DNA of 64,000 nt from Oxalobacteraceae bacterium OTU3CINTB1 (GCA_024123955.1 CP099652.1:62001-126000), one strand, 5' to 3'; counted from the first letter of the stretch, positions 29,301 to 36,740 are shown. The notes: a model not told the origin generated them from the letters alone. A program made the numbers and translations.

Positions 29301-30354
29301 GGGCGGCGATGGCGGCGGTCTTCAGTGCGGCGAAATCGGCCGTTTCCAGCGCGGCGGTGGCGTCGGTGCCCAGCGCGGCGACTTGCTGGGTGGTCAGCGC
29401 GGCCGCTTGGGCGGTGGTCAGCGCGACGATCTGGTCGGTGCTCAAGGCCTTGATGGTGGCCGTGCTCAGGGCGACGATCTGGTTGCTCGACAAGTTCGCG
29501 AGCTGGTCGGTGCTCAGGCCGGCGATCTGGTTCGATTTCAGCGCGGCGATGCCGGCGGTGCTGATACCGACGATGTCGGCCGTTTCAATGGCGGCGATGC
29601 TGTTGCTCGACAGTGCGGCGATCTGGGCGGTGCTCAGGCTGGCGAACTGGGTCGACGACAAGGCGACGATCTGGTCGGTGGTCAGGCCGTTGGCGATATT
29701 CGAGGTGCTCAGTGCCACCAGGGTGGCGGTGGTCAGGGCCTTGACCTGGTCGGTGGTCAGCGCGCCGACCTGGACCGACGACAGCGAAGCGATCACGCTG
29801 GTTTTCAATGCGGCGATGTCGGCCGTTTGCAGCGTGGCGATGGCGTCGGTGCTGAAATTGGATACTTGCGCGGTGGTCAGCGCGTTGGCGCCGGCGGTCG
29901 TCAGCGCGACGATCTGGTCGGTGGTCAGGGCCTTGATCTGGACGCTGGTCAGGCTGCTGACGGCGGCGGTCTTGAGCGCGGCGAAGTCGGCCGTTTCCAG
30001 GGCGACGATGCCGTCGGTCGACAGCGCGGCCACTTGCTGGGTCAGCAGGGCGGCGGCCTGGTTGGTGGTCAACGCGACGATCTGGTCGGTCGCCAGCGCT
30101 TTCATTTGCGCGCTGGTCAGGCCGGTCACGGCGCTGGTGCCCAACGCGGCGATGTCTTGCGTGGTCAGCGAGGTGACGCTGCTGGTGGTGATCGCGCCCA
30201 CTTGGGTGGCGGTCATGACGGAAGCCTGCAGCGTCGTCAGCGCGCCGATCTGGTCGGAGTTGAGCGAAGCAAATTCAGCTGTGGTGATCGTGGCGATCTG
30301 CTGGGTAGTCAGACTTGCGATCTGTTCCGTGGTGAAACTGGTTACGACGCTCAT
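23323..30354 (-). CDS. Giant secreted octapeptide-repeat protein with Ca-binding-type C-terminal region
   Basis: 2343 residues. After seven leading residues, residues 8-2081 are an unbroken chain of about 258 octads of the form [ST]-[ST]-x-Q-[IV]-x-A-L. The octads are arranged in 27-octad units of 217 residues. Residues 2082-2343 hold a region common in RTX/VCBS-type secreted proteins: LVLDLNGNGIETL, DVNGDGTINDGSELFG and DSNGDGTIDAKDGAF carry EF-hand/dockerin-like DxNxDG loops. A Ser/Ala-rich tail follows. There is no Sec signal, so export by the adjacent type I system with a C-terminal signal is likely. The ATG has a strong AGGAG site. Function is unknown; an adhesin, matrix or surface-layer protein is plausible. 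Every octad offers Ser/Thr residues. Confidence 0.88.
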   Translation of the reverse strand: MSVVTSFTTEQIASLTTQQIATITTAEFASLNSDQIGALTTLQASVMTATQVGAITTSSVTSLTTQDIAALGTSAVTGLTSAQMKALATDQIVALTTNQAAALLTQQVAALSTDGIVALETADFAALKTAAVSSLTSVQIKALTTDQIVALTTAGANALTTAQVSNFSTDAIATLQTADIAALKTSVIASLSSVQVGALTTDQVKALTTATLVALSTSNIANGLTTDQIVALSSTQFASLSTAQIAALSSNSIAAIETADIVGISTAGIAALKSNQIAGLSTDQLANLSSNQIVALSTATIKALSTDQIVALTTAQAAALTTQQVAALGTDATAALETADFAALKTAAIAALSSSQIRVLTTDQVVALTTAEANALTSQQVAALTTDAVAALQTADLAALKTASFAALGSSQVAALTTDQVNGLATAQFAAMSTANFANGLTTDQIVAMRSAQFASLSTAQIGALSSNSIAAIETADIVGISTAGIAALKSSQIAALVTDQIANLSTNQIVALTTAGIRGLTTDQVVALTTAQAAALSTQQVAALSTDAIAAMETSDFAALKTAAIAGLTTNQIRALTTDQVVALTTAEANALSSAQVAALSTDAVAALQTADLAALKTASFAGLNSSQVAALTTDQVNGLATAQLTALTTANIANGLTTDQIVAMTSAQFASLTTVQIGALSTNSIAAIQTADIVGISTAGIAALKSQQIAALVTDQIATLSSNQIVALTTAAVRGLTTDQVVALTTAQASSLSTQQVAALSTDAIAAMETADFAALKTAAVAGLTTSQIRALTTDQVVALTTAEANALSSAQVAALSTDAVAALQTADLAALKTASFAGMNSTQVAALTTDQVHGLATAQFAAMSTANVANGLTTDQIVAMTSAQFASLSTGQIGALSSNSIAAIETADIVGISTAGIAALKSSQIAALVTDQIANLSSNQIVALTTAGVAGLTTDQVVALTTAQAGALSTQQVAALSTNAIAAMETSDFAALKTAAVAGLTTNQVRALTTDQVVALTTAEAGALTSQQVAALSTDSVAALQTADLAALKTASFAGMNSSQVAALTTDQVNGLATAQFAAMSTANIANGLTTDQIVAMRSAQFANLSTAQIAALSSNSIAAIETADIVGISTAGIAALKSSQIAALVTDQIANLSSNQIVALTTAGVAGLNTDQVVALTTAQAAALSTQQVAALSTNAIAAMETSDFAALKTAAVAGLTTNQIRALTTDQVVALTTAEANALSSAQVAALSTDAVAALQTADLAALKTASFAGLNSSQVAALTTDQVNGLATAQFAAMSTANIANGLTTDQIVAMTSAQFANLSTAQIGALSTNSVAAIQTADIVGISTAGIAALKSHQIAALVTDQIATLSSNQVVALTTAAVRGLTTDQVVALTTAQASALSTQQVAAFSTDAIAAMETSDFAALKTAAVAGLTTSQIRALTTDQVVALTTAEANALSSAQVAALSTDAVAALQTADLAALKTASFAGMNSTQVAALTTDQIAGLATAQFAAMSTANVANGLTTDQIVAMTSAQFASLSTAQVSALSTNSVAAIQTADIVGISTAGIAALKSSQIAALVTDQIATLSTNQVGALTTAGVRGLTTDQVVALTTNQAAALSTQQVGAFSTDAIAALETADFAALKTAAVAGLSTNQIRALTTDQVVALTTAEAGALTSQQVAAFSTDAVAALQTVDLAALKTASFAGLTSNQVAALTTEQVNGLATAQFNAMSTANFASGLTTDQIVAMTSAQFASLRTAQVAALSSTSIAAIETADIAGISTASIASLRSAQIAGLTTEQVATLTTAQIVALSTSSFRALGSDQVAALTTAQAASLNTQQVAALTVDAVAAIETADLAALKSSAIAGLSSAQIRALTTDQVTSLSTASITALTTSQIANALTTDQVVALTSNQVGALNSAQVSALSSSSLAALETQDIVGLKSSSMAALRTVQVAALTTDQITALSTAQVSALSTAALAAGLTTDQAVALSSDQLNALTTSQIRALSTNSVQALETADIAALKTSAFVALSTTQLVRLTTDQVVALSTGQLKSLSSSQANVMTTAQIAAMSTSQALALFNASKGLSPLVLDLNGNGIETLSASAGVSFDLTASGTKVNAGWVGGGDGLLVRDVNGDGTINDGSELFGVGTTLADGSKATNGYDALAQLDSNGDGTIDAKDGAFSSLQVWVDGNADGISQADELKSLASLNITKLNLDVKTSGARDNGNTIGLTSTFETADGATHAAADVWFAAGNASTNLTSSVSGLASAMSSFGAASAATTVTKLEMPSSTNTAVAAMASAISNYDTKLTAVSNSVSTEETLRLKALQGAHHQGILAAK
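24112..30333 (-). repeat. Tandem array: 24-bp octads in 651-bp units, eight full units plus three shorter ones
   Basis: Eight exact 651-bp units run in register from 30333 down to 25126 (boundaries 29682/83, 29031/32, 28380/81, 27729/30, 27078/79, 26427/28, 25776/77). Each is 27 octads, the last of 9 residues ending in ANGL, or a close variant. Inside each, three 7-octad blocks (168 bp) share an acidic fifth octad (ETAD, QTAD or ETAD-I). Unit 9 (25125-24643) has 20 octads and lacks exactly one block. Unit 10 (24642-24400) has 10, and unit 11 (24399-24112) has 12. The middle units are nearly identical, while the ends diverge. Confidence 0.92.
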
Positions 30355-31131
30355 TGCATTTCTCCTAAAGGGCGCTCATTCGATCTGTCCGAAAAAGCGG
30401 GAGCGGCGGTCCTACCGTCGTCTCCTGGCTTCCGTCAGTGGCACATTTGCCGTTTTATAACTATGTATTTGCTGATAATTCGTTACTACAGGCGCAAAAA
30501 ATCCCGCACACACATTCTTAACGTCAACAAAAGTGTCAACTTTAGCAAACGGCGGCGATTTGCTGCATTTCAACTTAAATTTCTTTAAATTTGTGTTGTG
30601 CATCGTCCGCGACACGGTGAAGTGAACTTGGCGGACGACGATTTTGACCCACTCGAGTACAAGGCGACCGGAGCGAATCTTTCACTAAACAAACTTGTTG
30701 CTGCGGGGAATAAAAAATCTCGACATTCTCCGTCATGTATCCCAAATGCCCCAAGCATTTGAAATCATTGACTTTTTTCTACCCGAACCAGGGCTTGGGG
30801 GGCACCTGAACCGAGCGTATTGAGAGCAAGTATAGCCGACTTAATTTCCAACAGGAATTTATTTCCACGAATGTATCTTGTCCGCAACCTGCATAAAAGC
30901 AATATTCCAGCGGCACCAATCATGTTCTTTAGATCATGTTGTATTGCTGAGAAGATATCCTTCACAGCGGCGCTACGCAGGAAAATCGCGTGCGATATTA
31001 ATTCGTGAAGGAAATTTTGTTAAGGATGTTACTGTGACTTCATGACGGGCCCATGACGTCCAGCAAGCGGTCGTCAACAGCGTGGCGGGACGCGACACGG
31101 CCGCCGGAAAGGAAGGGAAGTGGCGCCGCGT
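30355..31131. promoter_or_regulatory. AT-richer 777-base intergenic region upstream of the giant repeat gene
   Basis: This is the longest gene-free stretch, and from about 30430 to 31020 it is clearly richer in A/T than its surroundings. It must carry the promoter of the giant gene. An inverted repeat AAATTT-N4-AAATTT lies at 30577-30592. Short open frames exist on both strands (for example 30765-30965), but none has a convincing start site, codon pattern or recognisable product. AT-rich leaders of large surface-protein genes are common targets of H-NS/MvaT-type silencers, which is inference here. Confidence 0.5.
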
Positions 31132-31524
31132 TCAGCGGGCGCCGGCGGCCCGCACGCGCCAGGCGAGCACCGCCGAGGTGGCGGCCAGCAAGGCCAGCGC
31201 GACCATGTTGAGCACCACCGTCACGCTCGAAAACTGCATCGCCAGGCCGATGCTGACCCCGGCCTTGACGCTATATTGCCATCCGCCGTCGTGCGGGAAA
31301 TAGCCGATCAGCTGCACCGCGTAGTACAGCATGCCGCCCAACAGGCCGCTCTTCCAGCGTTTGAGCGACAGCACGGCGGCCAGAAAGCCGAACAGCCCGA
31401 CACCGAACAACAGCGGCAGCGCATCCGCCTCCTGCGGCGCGCCGAGCAGGCCCAGGCTCACGCCCAGGGTCAGCGCGCTGTTGAGCAACAGTACGCGCGC
31501 CATCCATGTTTCAAATTCCCGCAT
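31132..31524 (-). CDS. Small integral membrane protein of unknown function
   Basis: 130 residues with four predicted hydrophobic helices: about 8-28, 36-54, 62-78 with an intervening basic SLKRWKSG loop, and 95-122. The loop FPHDGGWQYSVKAG lies between helices three and four. No family was recognised with confidence; DoxX-like or other four-helix bundle proteins have a similar size. It lies 33 bases downstream of the GlxA-type regulator on the same strand and may be co-transcribed with it. Confidence 0.6.
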   Translation of the reverse strand: MREFETWMARVLLLNSALTLGVSLGLLGAPQEADALPLLFGVGLFGFLAAVLSLKRWKSGLLGGMLYYAVQLIGYFPHDGGWQYSVKAGVSIGLAMQFSSVTVVLNMVALALLAATSAVLAWRVRAAGAR

Positions 31525-31557
31525 GCGGTTTCCTGTGTGTGGCGCCGTTGGCCGAGC

Positions 31558-32577
31558 TTAGCCGAAACGCGCCTGATAGTCGCTGGGCACCACGCCCAGC
31601 TGCGCGGCGAAGGCGCGGCGCAGATTGTACCCGCTACCGAAGCCGCTTTGGGCGGCGGCGCGCTTGACCGTCATGCCGGGCTGCTCGAGCAAGGCGCAGG
31701 CGCATTCCATGCGCAGCCGCAGCAACAGCTGGGCCGGCGACACGCCCGCCTCCTGTTGCAGCTTGCGGTGCAGCGAACGCACCGACAGCGCAAACGCCGC
31801 CGCCATCTGCTCGACGTCGACCGGCTGCTTCAGGCGCGCGCGCAGCCACGCCGTCAGCTGGCCGTGCAAGCCTTGCGCACCGGCCTGGGCCAACAGTTCG
31901 GCGCTGAACTGGCGCTGGCCGCCGGGGCGCTTGAAGAACACCACCAGGCGCTTGGCCACGCCCAGCGCGAAGTCGCGGCCCAGGTCCTCGCCGACCAGGC
32001 TGAGCGCCAGATCGATGCCGGCGGCGATCCCGGCCGATGTATAGATAGTGCCGTCCTTGATATGGATGGCGTCCTCCTGCACCGTGATGGCGGGGTACTG
32101 CGTCTGCAACAGCGCCGCGTCCTGCCAGTGCGTGACGGCGCGCCGGCCGTCCAGCAAGCCCGCGCGCGCCAGCACGAAGGCGCCGCTGCACACCGCGCAG
32201 CAGCGCGCCACCGCCCGCGCGCCGACAGCGGCCGCGGCCACCCAGCGCACCGTCGCTGGCGCCAGCGCGACGCTGTCGCCCGTTTCCAGCCCCCTGCCGC
32301 CGGACACCACCAAGGTCGAGCCGGCCAGTCCCGCCGTCGGCAGCGGCGCGGTCAACACCGTCACGCCGGCGGTCGAGGCGATGGCGCCGCCGTCCGCCGA
32401 CACCATATGTATACGGTAGGGTTCCGGCAGGCCGGCGTCCCGCGCCTCGTCGTTGGCGGTCGCAAACACCTGGGCCGGGCCGGTGGCGTCGAGCAGCACG
32501 AAGCCGGGGAACACCAGCAGCCAGATGTCGGTGGCTGCGGCGGCGTTCTTGGAAGCGGGCGTCGGATCGGGTCTCAT
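31558..32577 (-). CDS. GlxA-family transcriptional regulator (DJ-1/PfpI domain plus AraC-type HTH)
   Basis: 339 residues. The N-terminal DJ-1/PfpI amidotransferase-like domain (about 15-190: DIWLLVFPGFVLLDATGP, LVVSGGRGLETG, CCAVCSGAFVLARAGLLDG) probably senses a ligand. The C-terminal AraC pair of helix-turn-helices (about 235-335: VEQMAAAFALSVRSLHRKLQ, AAQSGFGSGYNLRRAF) binds DNA. The start at 32577 is chosen because upstream in-frame residues run into the intergenic operator region. It is divergent from a stand-alone DJ-1/PfpI gene, which is its likely target. Confidence 0.88.
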   Translation of the reverse strand: MRPDPTPASKNAAAATDIWLLVFPGFVLLDATGPAQVFATANDEARDAGLPEPYRIHMVSADGGAIASTAGVTVLTAPLPTAGLAGSTLVVSGGRGLETGDSVALAPATVRWVAAAAVGARAVARCCAVCSGAFVLARAGLLDGRRAVTHWQDAALLQTQYPAITVQEDAIHIKDGTIYTSAGIAAGIDLALSLVGEDLGRDFALGVAKRLVVFFKRPGGQRQFSAELLAQAGAQGLHGQLTAWLRARLKQPVDVEQMAAAFALSVRSLHRKLQQEAGVSPAQLLLRLRMECACALLEQPGMTVKRAAAQSGFGSGYNLRRAFAAQLGVVPSDYQARFG

Positions 32578-32660
32578 ATTGGCAGATATTCCGCTATGAG
32601 TGTCATTTGTGTCAATCGACAAAATGGGATGATGTTTGTCATTCCAACCCAGGAGGCTGC
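32578..32660. promoter_or_regulatory. Divergent operator/promoter region with TGTCA(A/T)T repeats
   Basis: An 83-base gap between the GlxA-type regulator and the DJ-1/PfpI gene. Direct repeats TGTCATT (32601-32607), TGTCAAT (32610-32616) and TGTCATT (32637-32643) are candidate AraC-type half-sites. AGGAGG at 32651-32656 is a strong ribosome site for the + strand gene. Confidence 0.5.
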
Positions 32661-33263
32661 ATGACACGCACCATCGGCATTTATGTTTTCAACAACGTCG
32701 AGGTCCTCGACTTCGCCGGACCGTACGAGGTGTTCACTTGCGCCACGCGCGTGGCCGGCAAGCTCGATCCGGGCGCGCCGCCGCCGTTCCAGGTCCGCAC
32801 CGTCGGCGCCACCCTGGCCATGCTGCGCGCGCGCGCCGGCTTGAGCGTGCTGCCGGAGACCGATTTCGCCGGCGGCGATCTGGTCGACGTGCTGATCGTC
32901 CCCGGCGGCGTGGTCGATGCCGAACTGGCCAGGCCGGAGGTCATCGACTGGATCGCCGCCAGGGCGGGCGCCTGCGAACTGGTGGCGTCGGTATGCACCG
33001 GCGCCTTCCTGCTGGCCAAGGCCGGGCTGCTCGACGGCCAGCGGGTGACCACGCATTGGGACGACGTGGCCGGCCTGCGCGCCGCCTTCCCGGCCTTGCA
33101 GGTGGAGGAAAACCGGCGCTGGATCGACAATGGCGCCACCGTCACCTCCGGCGGCATCTCGGCCGGCATCGACATGTCGCTGCATCTGGTCGAGCGACTG
33201 GCCGGCCGCGAGCTCGCGCTGCGCACGGCGCGCCAGATGGAATACGACTGGAACCAGGGATAG
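32661..33263 (+). CDS. DJ-1/PfpI-family protein
   Basis: A 200-residue class I glutamine amidotransferase-like fold. TIGIYVFNNVEVLDFAGPYE opens the domain. The nucleophile-elbow Cys is C112 in VASVCTGAFLLAKAG. IVPGGVVDAE and TSGGISAGIDMSLHLVE complete the family pattern. Relatives include isonitrile hydratase and glyoxalase/chaperone-type proteins; the exact reaction is not assignable. The start at 32661 is set by an AGGAGG site seven to ten bases upstream, and in-frame codons further upstream are rejected. It is followed after nine bases by a cupin gene. Confidence 0.85.
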   Translation: MTRTIGIYVFNNVEVLDFAGPYEVFTCATRVAGKLDPGAPPPFQVRTVGATLAMLRARAGLSVLPETDFAGGDLVDVLIVPGGVVDAELARPEVIDWIAARAGACELVASVCTGAFLLAKAGLLDGQRVTTHWDDVAGLRAAFPALQVEENRRWIDNGATVTSGGISAGIDMSLHLVERLAGRELALRTARQMEYDWNQG

Positions 33264-33272
33264 GGGGCGAGC

Positions 33273-33584
33273 ATGAAAATCGTCCGCGCAAGCGAGTACA
33301 CCGGCGCGCGCGCCTGGGAGGCGCTATCGATCGCCGCGATCGACAACGCCACCGTGCGGCTGCACTGGACCGACCAGCCGTACCGCTGGCACGTCAACGA
33401 CGGCGACGAGGTGTTCGCCGTGCTCGATGGCGAGGTGGCGATGCACTACCGCGAGAACGGCCGCGAACTGGTGGCGCACCTGCGCGCCGGTGACATCTTC
33501 TACGCCGCCGAGGGCGACGCCCATTGCGCCCACCCGGCGGGGCAGGCGCGCATCCTGGTCGTCGAGCGGGCCGGCAGCGTCTAA
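33273..33584 (+). CDS. Small cupin-domain protein
   Basis: 103 residues forming one cupin barrel. Motif 1 is WHVNDGDEVFAVLDGEV and motif 2 is AGDIFYAAEGDAHCAHP, keeping His and Glu metal ligands. No enzyme class can be given. It is probably co-transcribed with the DJ-1/PfpI gene. Its last four bases overlap the end of the czcA-type gene on the opposite strand (33581-33584), so the two convergent units share their 3' ends with no terminator between them. Confidence 0.8.
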   Translation: MKIVRASEYTGARAWEALSIAAIDNATVRLHWTDQPYRWHVNDGDEVFAVLDGEVAMHYRENGRELVAHLRAGDIFYAAEGDAHCAHPAGQARILVVERAGSV

Positions 33585-36500
33585 CCTGGTGTTGGCGCTG
33601 GCATTTTCCTGTCGCGGTGCGCCAGCCGGTACAGCAGCGGCAGCACCAGCAGCGTCAGCGCGGTCGACGACAAGATCCCGCCGATGACCACCGTCGCCAG
33701 CGGGCGCTGGACTTCGGCGCCGGTGCCGGTGGCGATCGCCATCGGAATGAAGCCCAGCGACGCCACCAGCGCCGTCATCAGCACCGGACGCAATCGGCCC
33801 AGCGCCCCCTCACGGATCGCCTGTTCCAATGTGCGCCCCTGCCCGCGCAAGGAACGGATGTAGGAGATCAGCACCAGCCCATTGAGCACCGCGACGCCGG
33901 ACAACGCGATGAAGCCCACGGCCGCCGATATCGACAGCGGTATGCCGCGCAGCGCCAGCGCAGCGATGCCGCCGGTCAGCGCGAACGGAATCCCGCTGAA
34001 CACCAGCAGGCCGTCGCGCAGGTTGCCGAACATCGCCAGCAGCAGCAGCATCACCAGCAGCAGCGCAACCGGCACCACGATCTGCAGGCGGCGCGTGGCC
34101 GACTGCAGCTGCTCGAACTGCCCGCCCCACGCGGTCCAGTACCCGGCCGGCACCTTGACCTGGCTTTGCAAGGCCTGCTCCGCCTCGGCGACAAAGGAGC
34201 CGATATCGCGCCCGCGCACATTGGCGCTGATGACGACGCGGCGCTTGCCGTCCTCGCGGCTGATCTGGTTCGGGCCGGGCGCCACGCTGAAGCTGGCCAC
34301 CTCGCCCAGCGGGATGAAGTTGGCGCCACCGCTGCCCCCTGCACCGCGCGGCAAAGGCACCGGCAGGCGCCGCATCACATCGAGGTCGTCGCGCAGTGCG
34401 TCCGGCAGCCGCACCACGATGTCGAAGCGGCGGTCGCCCTCGAACATGGTGCCGGCCTCCTTGCCGCCGATGGCGGTGGCGACGGTCTCCTGCACCTCGC
34501 CCACATTGAGGCCGTAGCGCGCGGTCTTGCCGCGGTCGATTTCCACCGTCAGCATCGGCAGGCCGGTGGTCTGTTCGATCTTGACCTCGGTCGCACCTTG
34601 CACCTTGCCCAGCGCGGCGGCGATCTTCGCGGCGGTGTCGTTGAGGACCGCCGTGTCGTCGCCGAACAGCTTGACGGCGACGTCGCTGCGCACGCCCGAT
34701 ATCAGTTCGTTGAAGCGCAACTGGATCGGCTGCGAGAACTCGAACGCGTTCCCGGGCAGCTTTTCCACCGTTTCGCGGATCGCCACCAGCAGTTCTTCGC
34801 GCGACTTGCGCGGCTTGGGCCAGTCGGCTTCCGGCTTGAGCATGATGTAGCCGTCCGAGATATTCGGCGGCATCGGATCGGAGGCGATTTCCGCCGTGCC
34901 GGTGCGCGCGAAGATCCTTTCGATCTCGGGGAATTTCTGCTTCAAGGTCAGCTCGATCTGCTTTTGCATCTCCACCGACTGCGTCAGGCTGGTGCCGGGA
35001 ATGCGCAAGGCCTGGATGGCGAAATCGCCCTCGTTCAGGTTCGGCACGAACTCGCTGCCCAGGCGCGTCGCCAGCAGCAGCGACAGCACCACCGAAATCC
35101 CGGCGAACGTCAGCACGACCGGTGTATTGGACAGTACCCGTTCCAGCATTCCGCTGTACCACGCGGTGATCTTGCGGTGCTCCTTCTCGACCACGTTATC
35201 GCCGATGAACAGCGCAACGGCGGCTGGGATGAAGGTGATCGACAACAGCATCGCGCCAAGCAGCGCGATAACCACCGTCAGTGCCATCGGATGGAACATG
35301 CGGCCCTCGACGCCGGTCAGCGCGAAGATCGGCAGGTAGACCACCATGATGATCAACTGGCCGAACAGCAGCGGCCGGCGCGACTCCCTGGCCGCCGCGT
35401 GGACCTCGTCGAAGCGCTCGGCGCGTGTCAGCTTGCGGCCCAGCGTGGCCTGCGCGTGCGCCAGCCTGCGCACGCAATTCTCGACGATGACCACCGCGCC
35501 GTCGACGATGATGCCGAAGTCCAGCGCGCCCAGGCTGAGCAGGTTGGCGCTCACCTTGTACGTGACCATGCCGGTGAAGGTGAACAGCATCGACAACGGG
35601 ATCACCATCGCCGTGATCAGCGCGGCGCGGATATTCCCGAGGAACAGGAACAGCACGGCGATCACCAGCACCGCGCCTTCGAGCAGGTTTTTCTTCACCG
35701 TGGCGATGGCTTTGTCGACCAATACCGTGCGGTCGTAGACGGTGATGGCCTCCACGCCGGCCGGCAGGCTGCGGTTGATGTCGACCATCTTCTTGTCGAC
35801 CGCCTGCGAGACGGCGCGGCTGTTTTGGCCGATCAGCATGAAGACGGTGCCCAGCACCACCTCGCGGCCGTTGTCGGTGGCGGCGCCGGTGCGCAGTTCG
35901 CGGCCGATCTGCACCTCGGCCACGTCGCGCACCCGCACCGGCACGCCGTCGGTGTTACTGAGGATGATGTTGCGGATATCCTCCAGCGACCGCACCTGTC
36001 CCGGCGCGCGCACCAGCAGCTGTTCGCCGCGTTTTTCGATGTAGCCGGCGCTGGCGTTGGCGTTGTTGCGGTCCAGCGCCGTCACCACGTCCTGCAAGGT
36101 CAAACCGTAGGACGCGAGGCGCTGCGGATTGGGCGCCACCTGGTATTCCTTGGCGTAGCCGCCGATCGAATTGATCTCCGTGACCCCGGCGACATTGCGC
36201 AGCTGCGGCTTGATGATCCAGTCCTGGATCTCGCGCAGGTCGGTCGGCGTGTACGGCGTGCCGTCGGCCTTCTTCGCTCCCGGCTTGGCCTCCACCGTCC
36301 ACAGGTAAATCTCCCCCAGGCCGGTGGAGATCGGCCCCATGGCCGGCGCGATCCCCGCCGGCAGCTGCGCCCTCGCCTCCTGTATCCGCTCGTTGACCAT
36401 CTGGCGCGCGAAGAAGATGTCGGTGCCGTCCTTGAAGATGACGGTGATCTGCGACAGCCCATAGCGCGACAACGAGCGTGTCTGCTCGAGGTTCGGCAGG

Positions 36501-36724
36501 CCGGCCATGACGGTCTCGATCGGGAACGTCACGCGCTGCTCGGTCTCCAGCGGCGAGTATCCCGGCGCGGCGGTATTGATCTGCACCTGCACGTTGGTGA
36601 TGTCGGGTACCGCGTCGATGGGCAGCTTTTGATAGCTGTAGATGCCAAAACCGGCCATCCCCGCCACCGCCAGCATGACCAGCCAGCGCTGGACGATGGC
36701 AAATCGTATGATGCGTTCGAACAT
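33581..36724 (-). CDS. czcA: CzcA-type heavy-metal RND efflux pump
   Basis: A 1047-residue HME-RND inner-membrane proton antiporter that expels divalent cations. Residues 1-35 hold TM1. The signature LGALDFGIIVDGAVVIVEN, with Asp about 402, is in TM4. This motif marks the Co/Zn/Cd (HME1) subgroup rather than Cu/Ag. Two large periplasmic loops and 12 helices are present, and the length is as usual. It is third in the - strand order czcI, czcC, czcB, czcA, with a 16-base gap after czcB. Metal specificity is inferred from the motif only. Confidence 0.93.
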   Translation of the reverse strand: MFERIIRFAIVQRWLVMLAVAGMAGFGIYSYQKLPIDAVPDITNVQVQINTAAPGYSPLETEQRVTFPIETVMAGLPNLEQTRSLSRYGLSQITVIFKDGTDIFFARQMVNERIQEARAQLPAGIAPAMGPISTGLGEIYLWTVEAKPGAKKADGTPYTPTDLREIQDWIIKPQLRNVAGVTEINSIGGYAKEYQVAPNPQRLASYGLTLQDVVTALDRNNANASAGYIEKRGEQLLVRAPGQVRSLEDIRNIILSNTDGVPVRVRDVAEVQIGRELRTGAATDNGREVVLGTVFMLIGQNSRAVSQAVDKKMVDINRSLPAGVEAITVYDRTVLVDKAIATVKKNLLEGAVLVIAVLFLFLGNIRAALITAMVIPLSMLFTFTGMVTYKVSANLLSLGALDFGIIVDGAVVIVENCVRRLAHAQATLGRKLTRAERFDEVHAAARESRRPLLFGQLIIMVVYLPIFALTGVEGRMFHPMALTVVIALLGAMLLSITFIPAAVALFIGDNVVEKEHRKITAWYSGMLERVLSNTPVVLTFAGISVVLSLLLATRLGSEFVPNLNEGDFAIQALRIPGTSLTQSVEMQKQIELTLKQKFPEIERIFARTGTAEIASDPMPPNISDGYIMLKPEADWPKPRKSREELLVAIRETVEKLPGNAFEFSQPIQLRFNELISGVRSDVAVKLFGDDTAVLNDTAAKIAAALGKVQGATEVKIEQTTGLPMLTVEIDRGKTARYGLNVGEVQETVATAIGGKEAGTMFEGDRRFDIVVRLPDALRDDLDVMRRLPVPLPRGAGGSGGANFIPLGEVASFSVAPGPNQISREDGKRRVVISANVRGRDIGSFVAEAEQALQSQVKVPAGYWTAWGGQFEQLQSATRRLQIVVPVALLLVMLLLLAMFGNLRDGLLVFSGIPFALTGGIAALALRGIPLSISAAVGFIALSGVAVLNGLVLISYIRSLRGQGRTLEQAIREGALGRLRPVLMTALVASLGFIPMAIATGTGAEVQRPLATVVIGGILSSTALTLLVLPLLYRLAHRDRKMPAPTPG

Positions 36725-36740
36725 GATGTCGTCCCCCGCC

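Noticed and set aside
23867..30460. 2197-codon + strand frame over the repeat gene
   Set aside because: It is the second antisense frame kept open by the 24-bp period. It has no ribosome site or family match, while the - strand gene has an AGGAG site, a Ca-binding C-terminal region and an adjacent exporter.
30765..30965. 66-codon - strand frame in the AT-rich leader
   Set aside because: It has a short hydrophobic segment, but no convincing ribosome site, no family resemblance and no neighbour that it would be coupled to.
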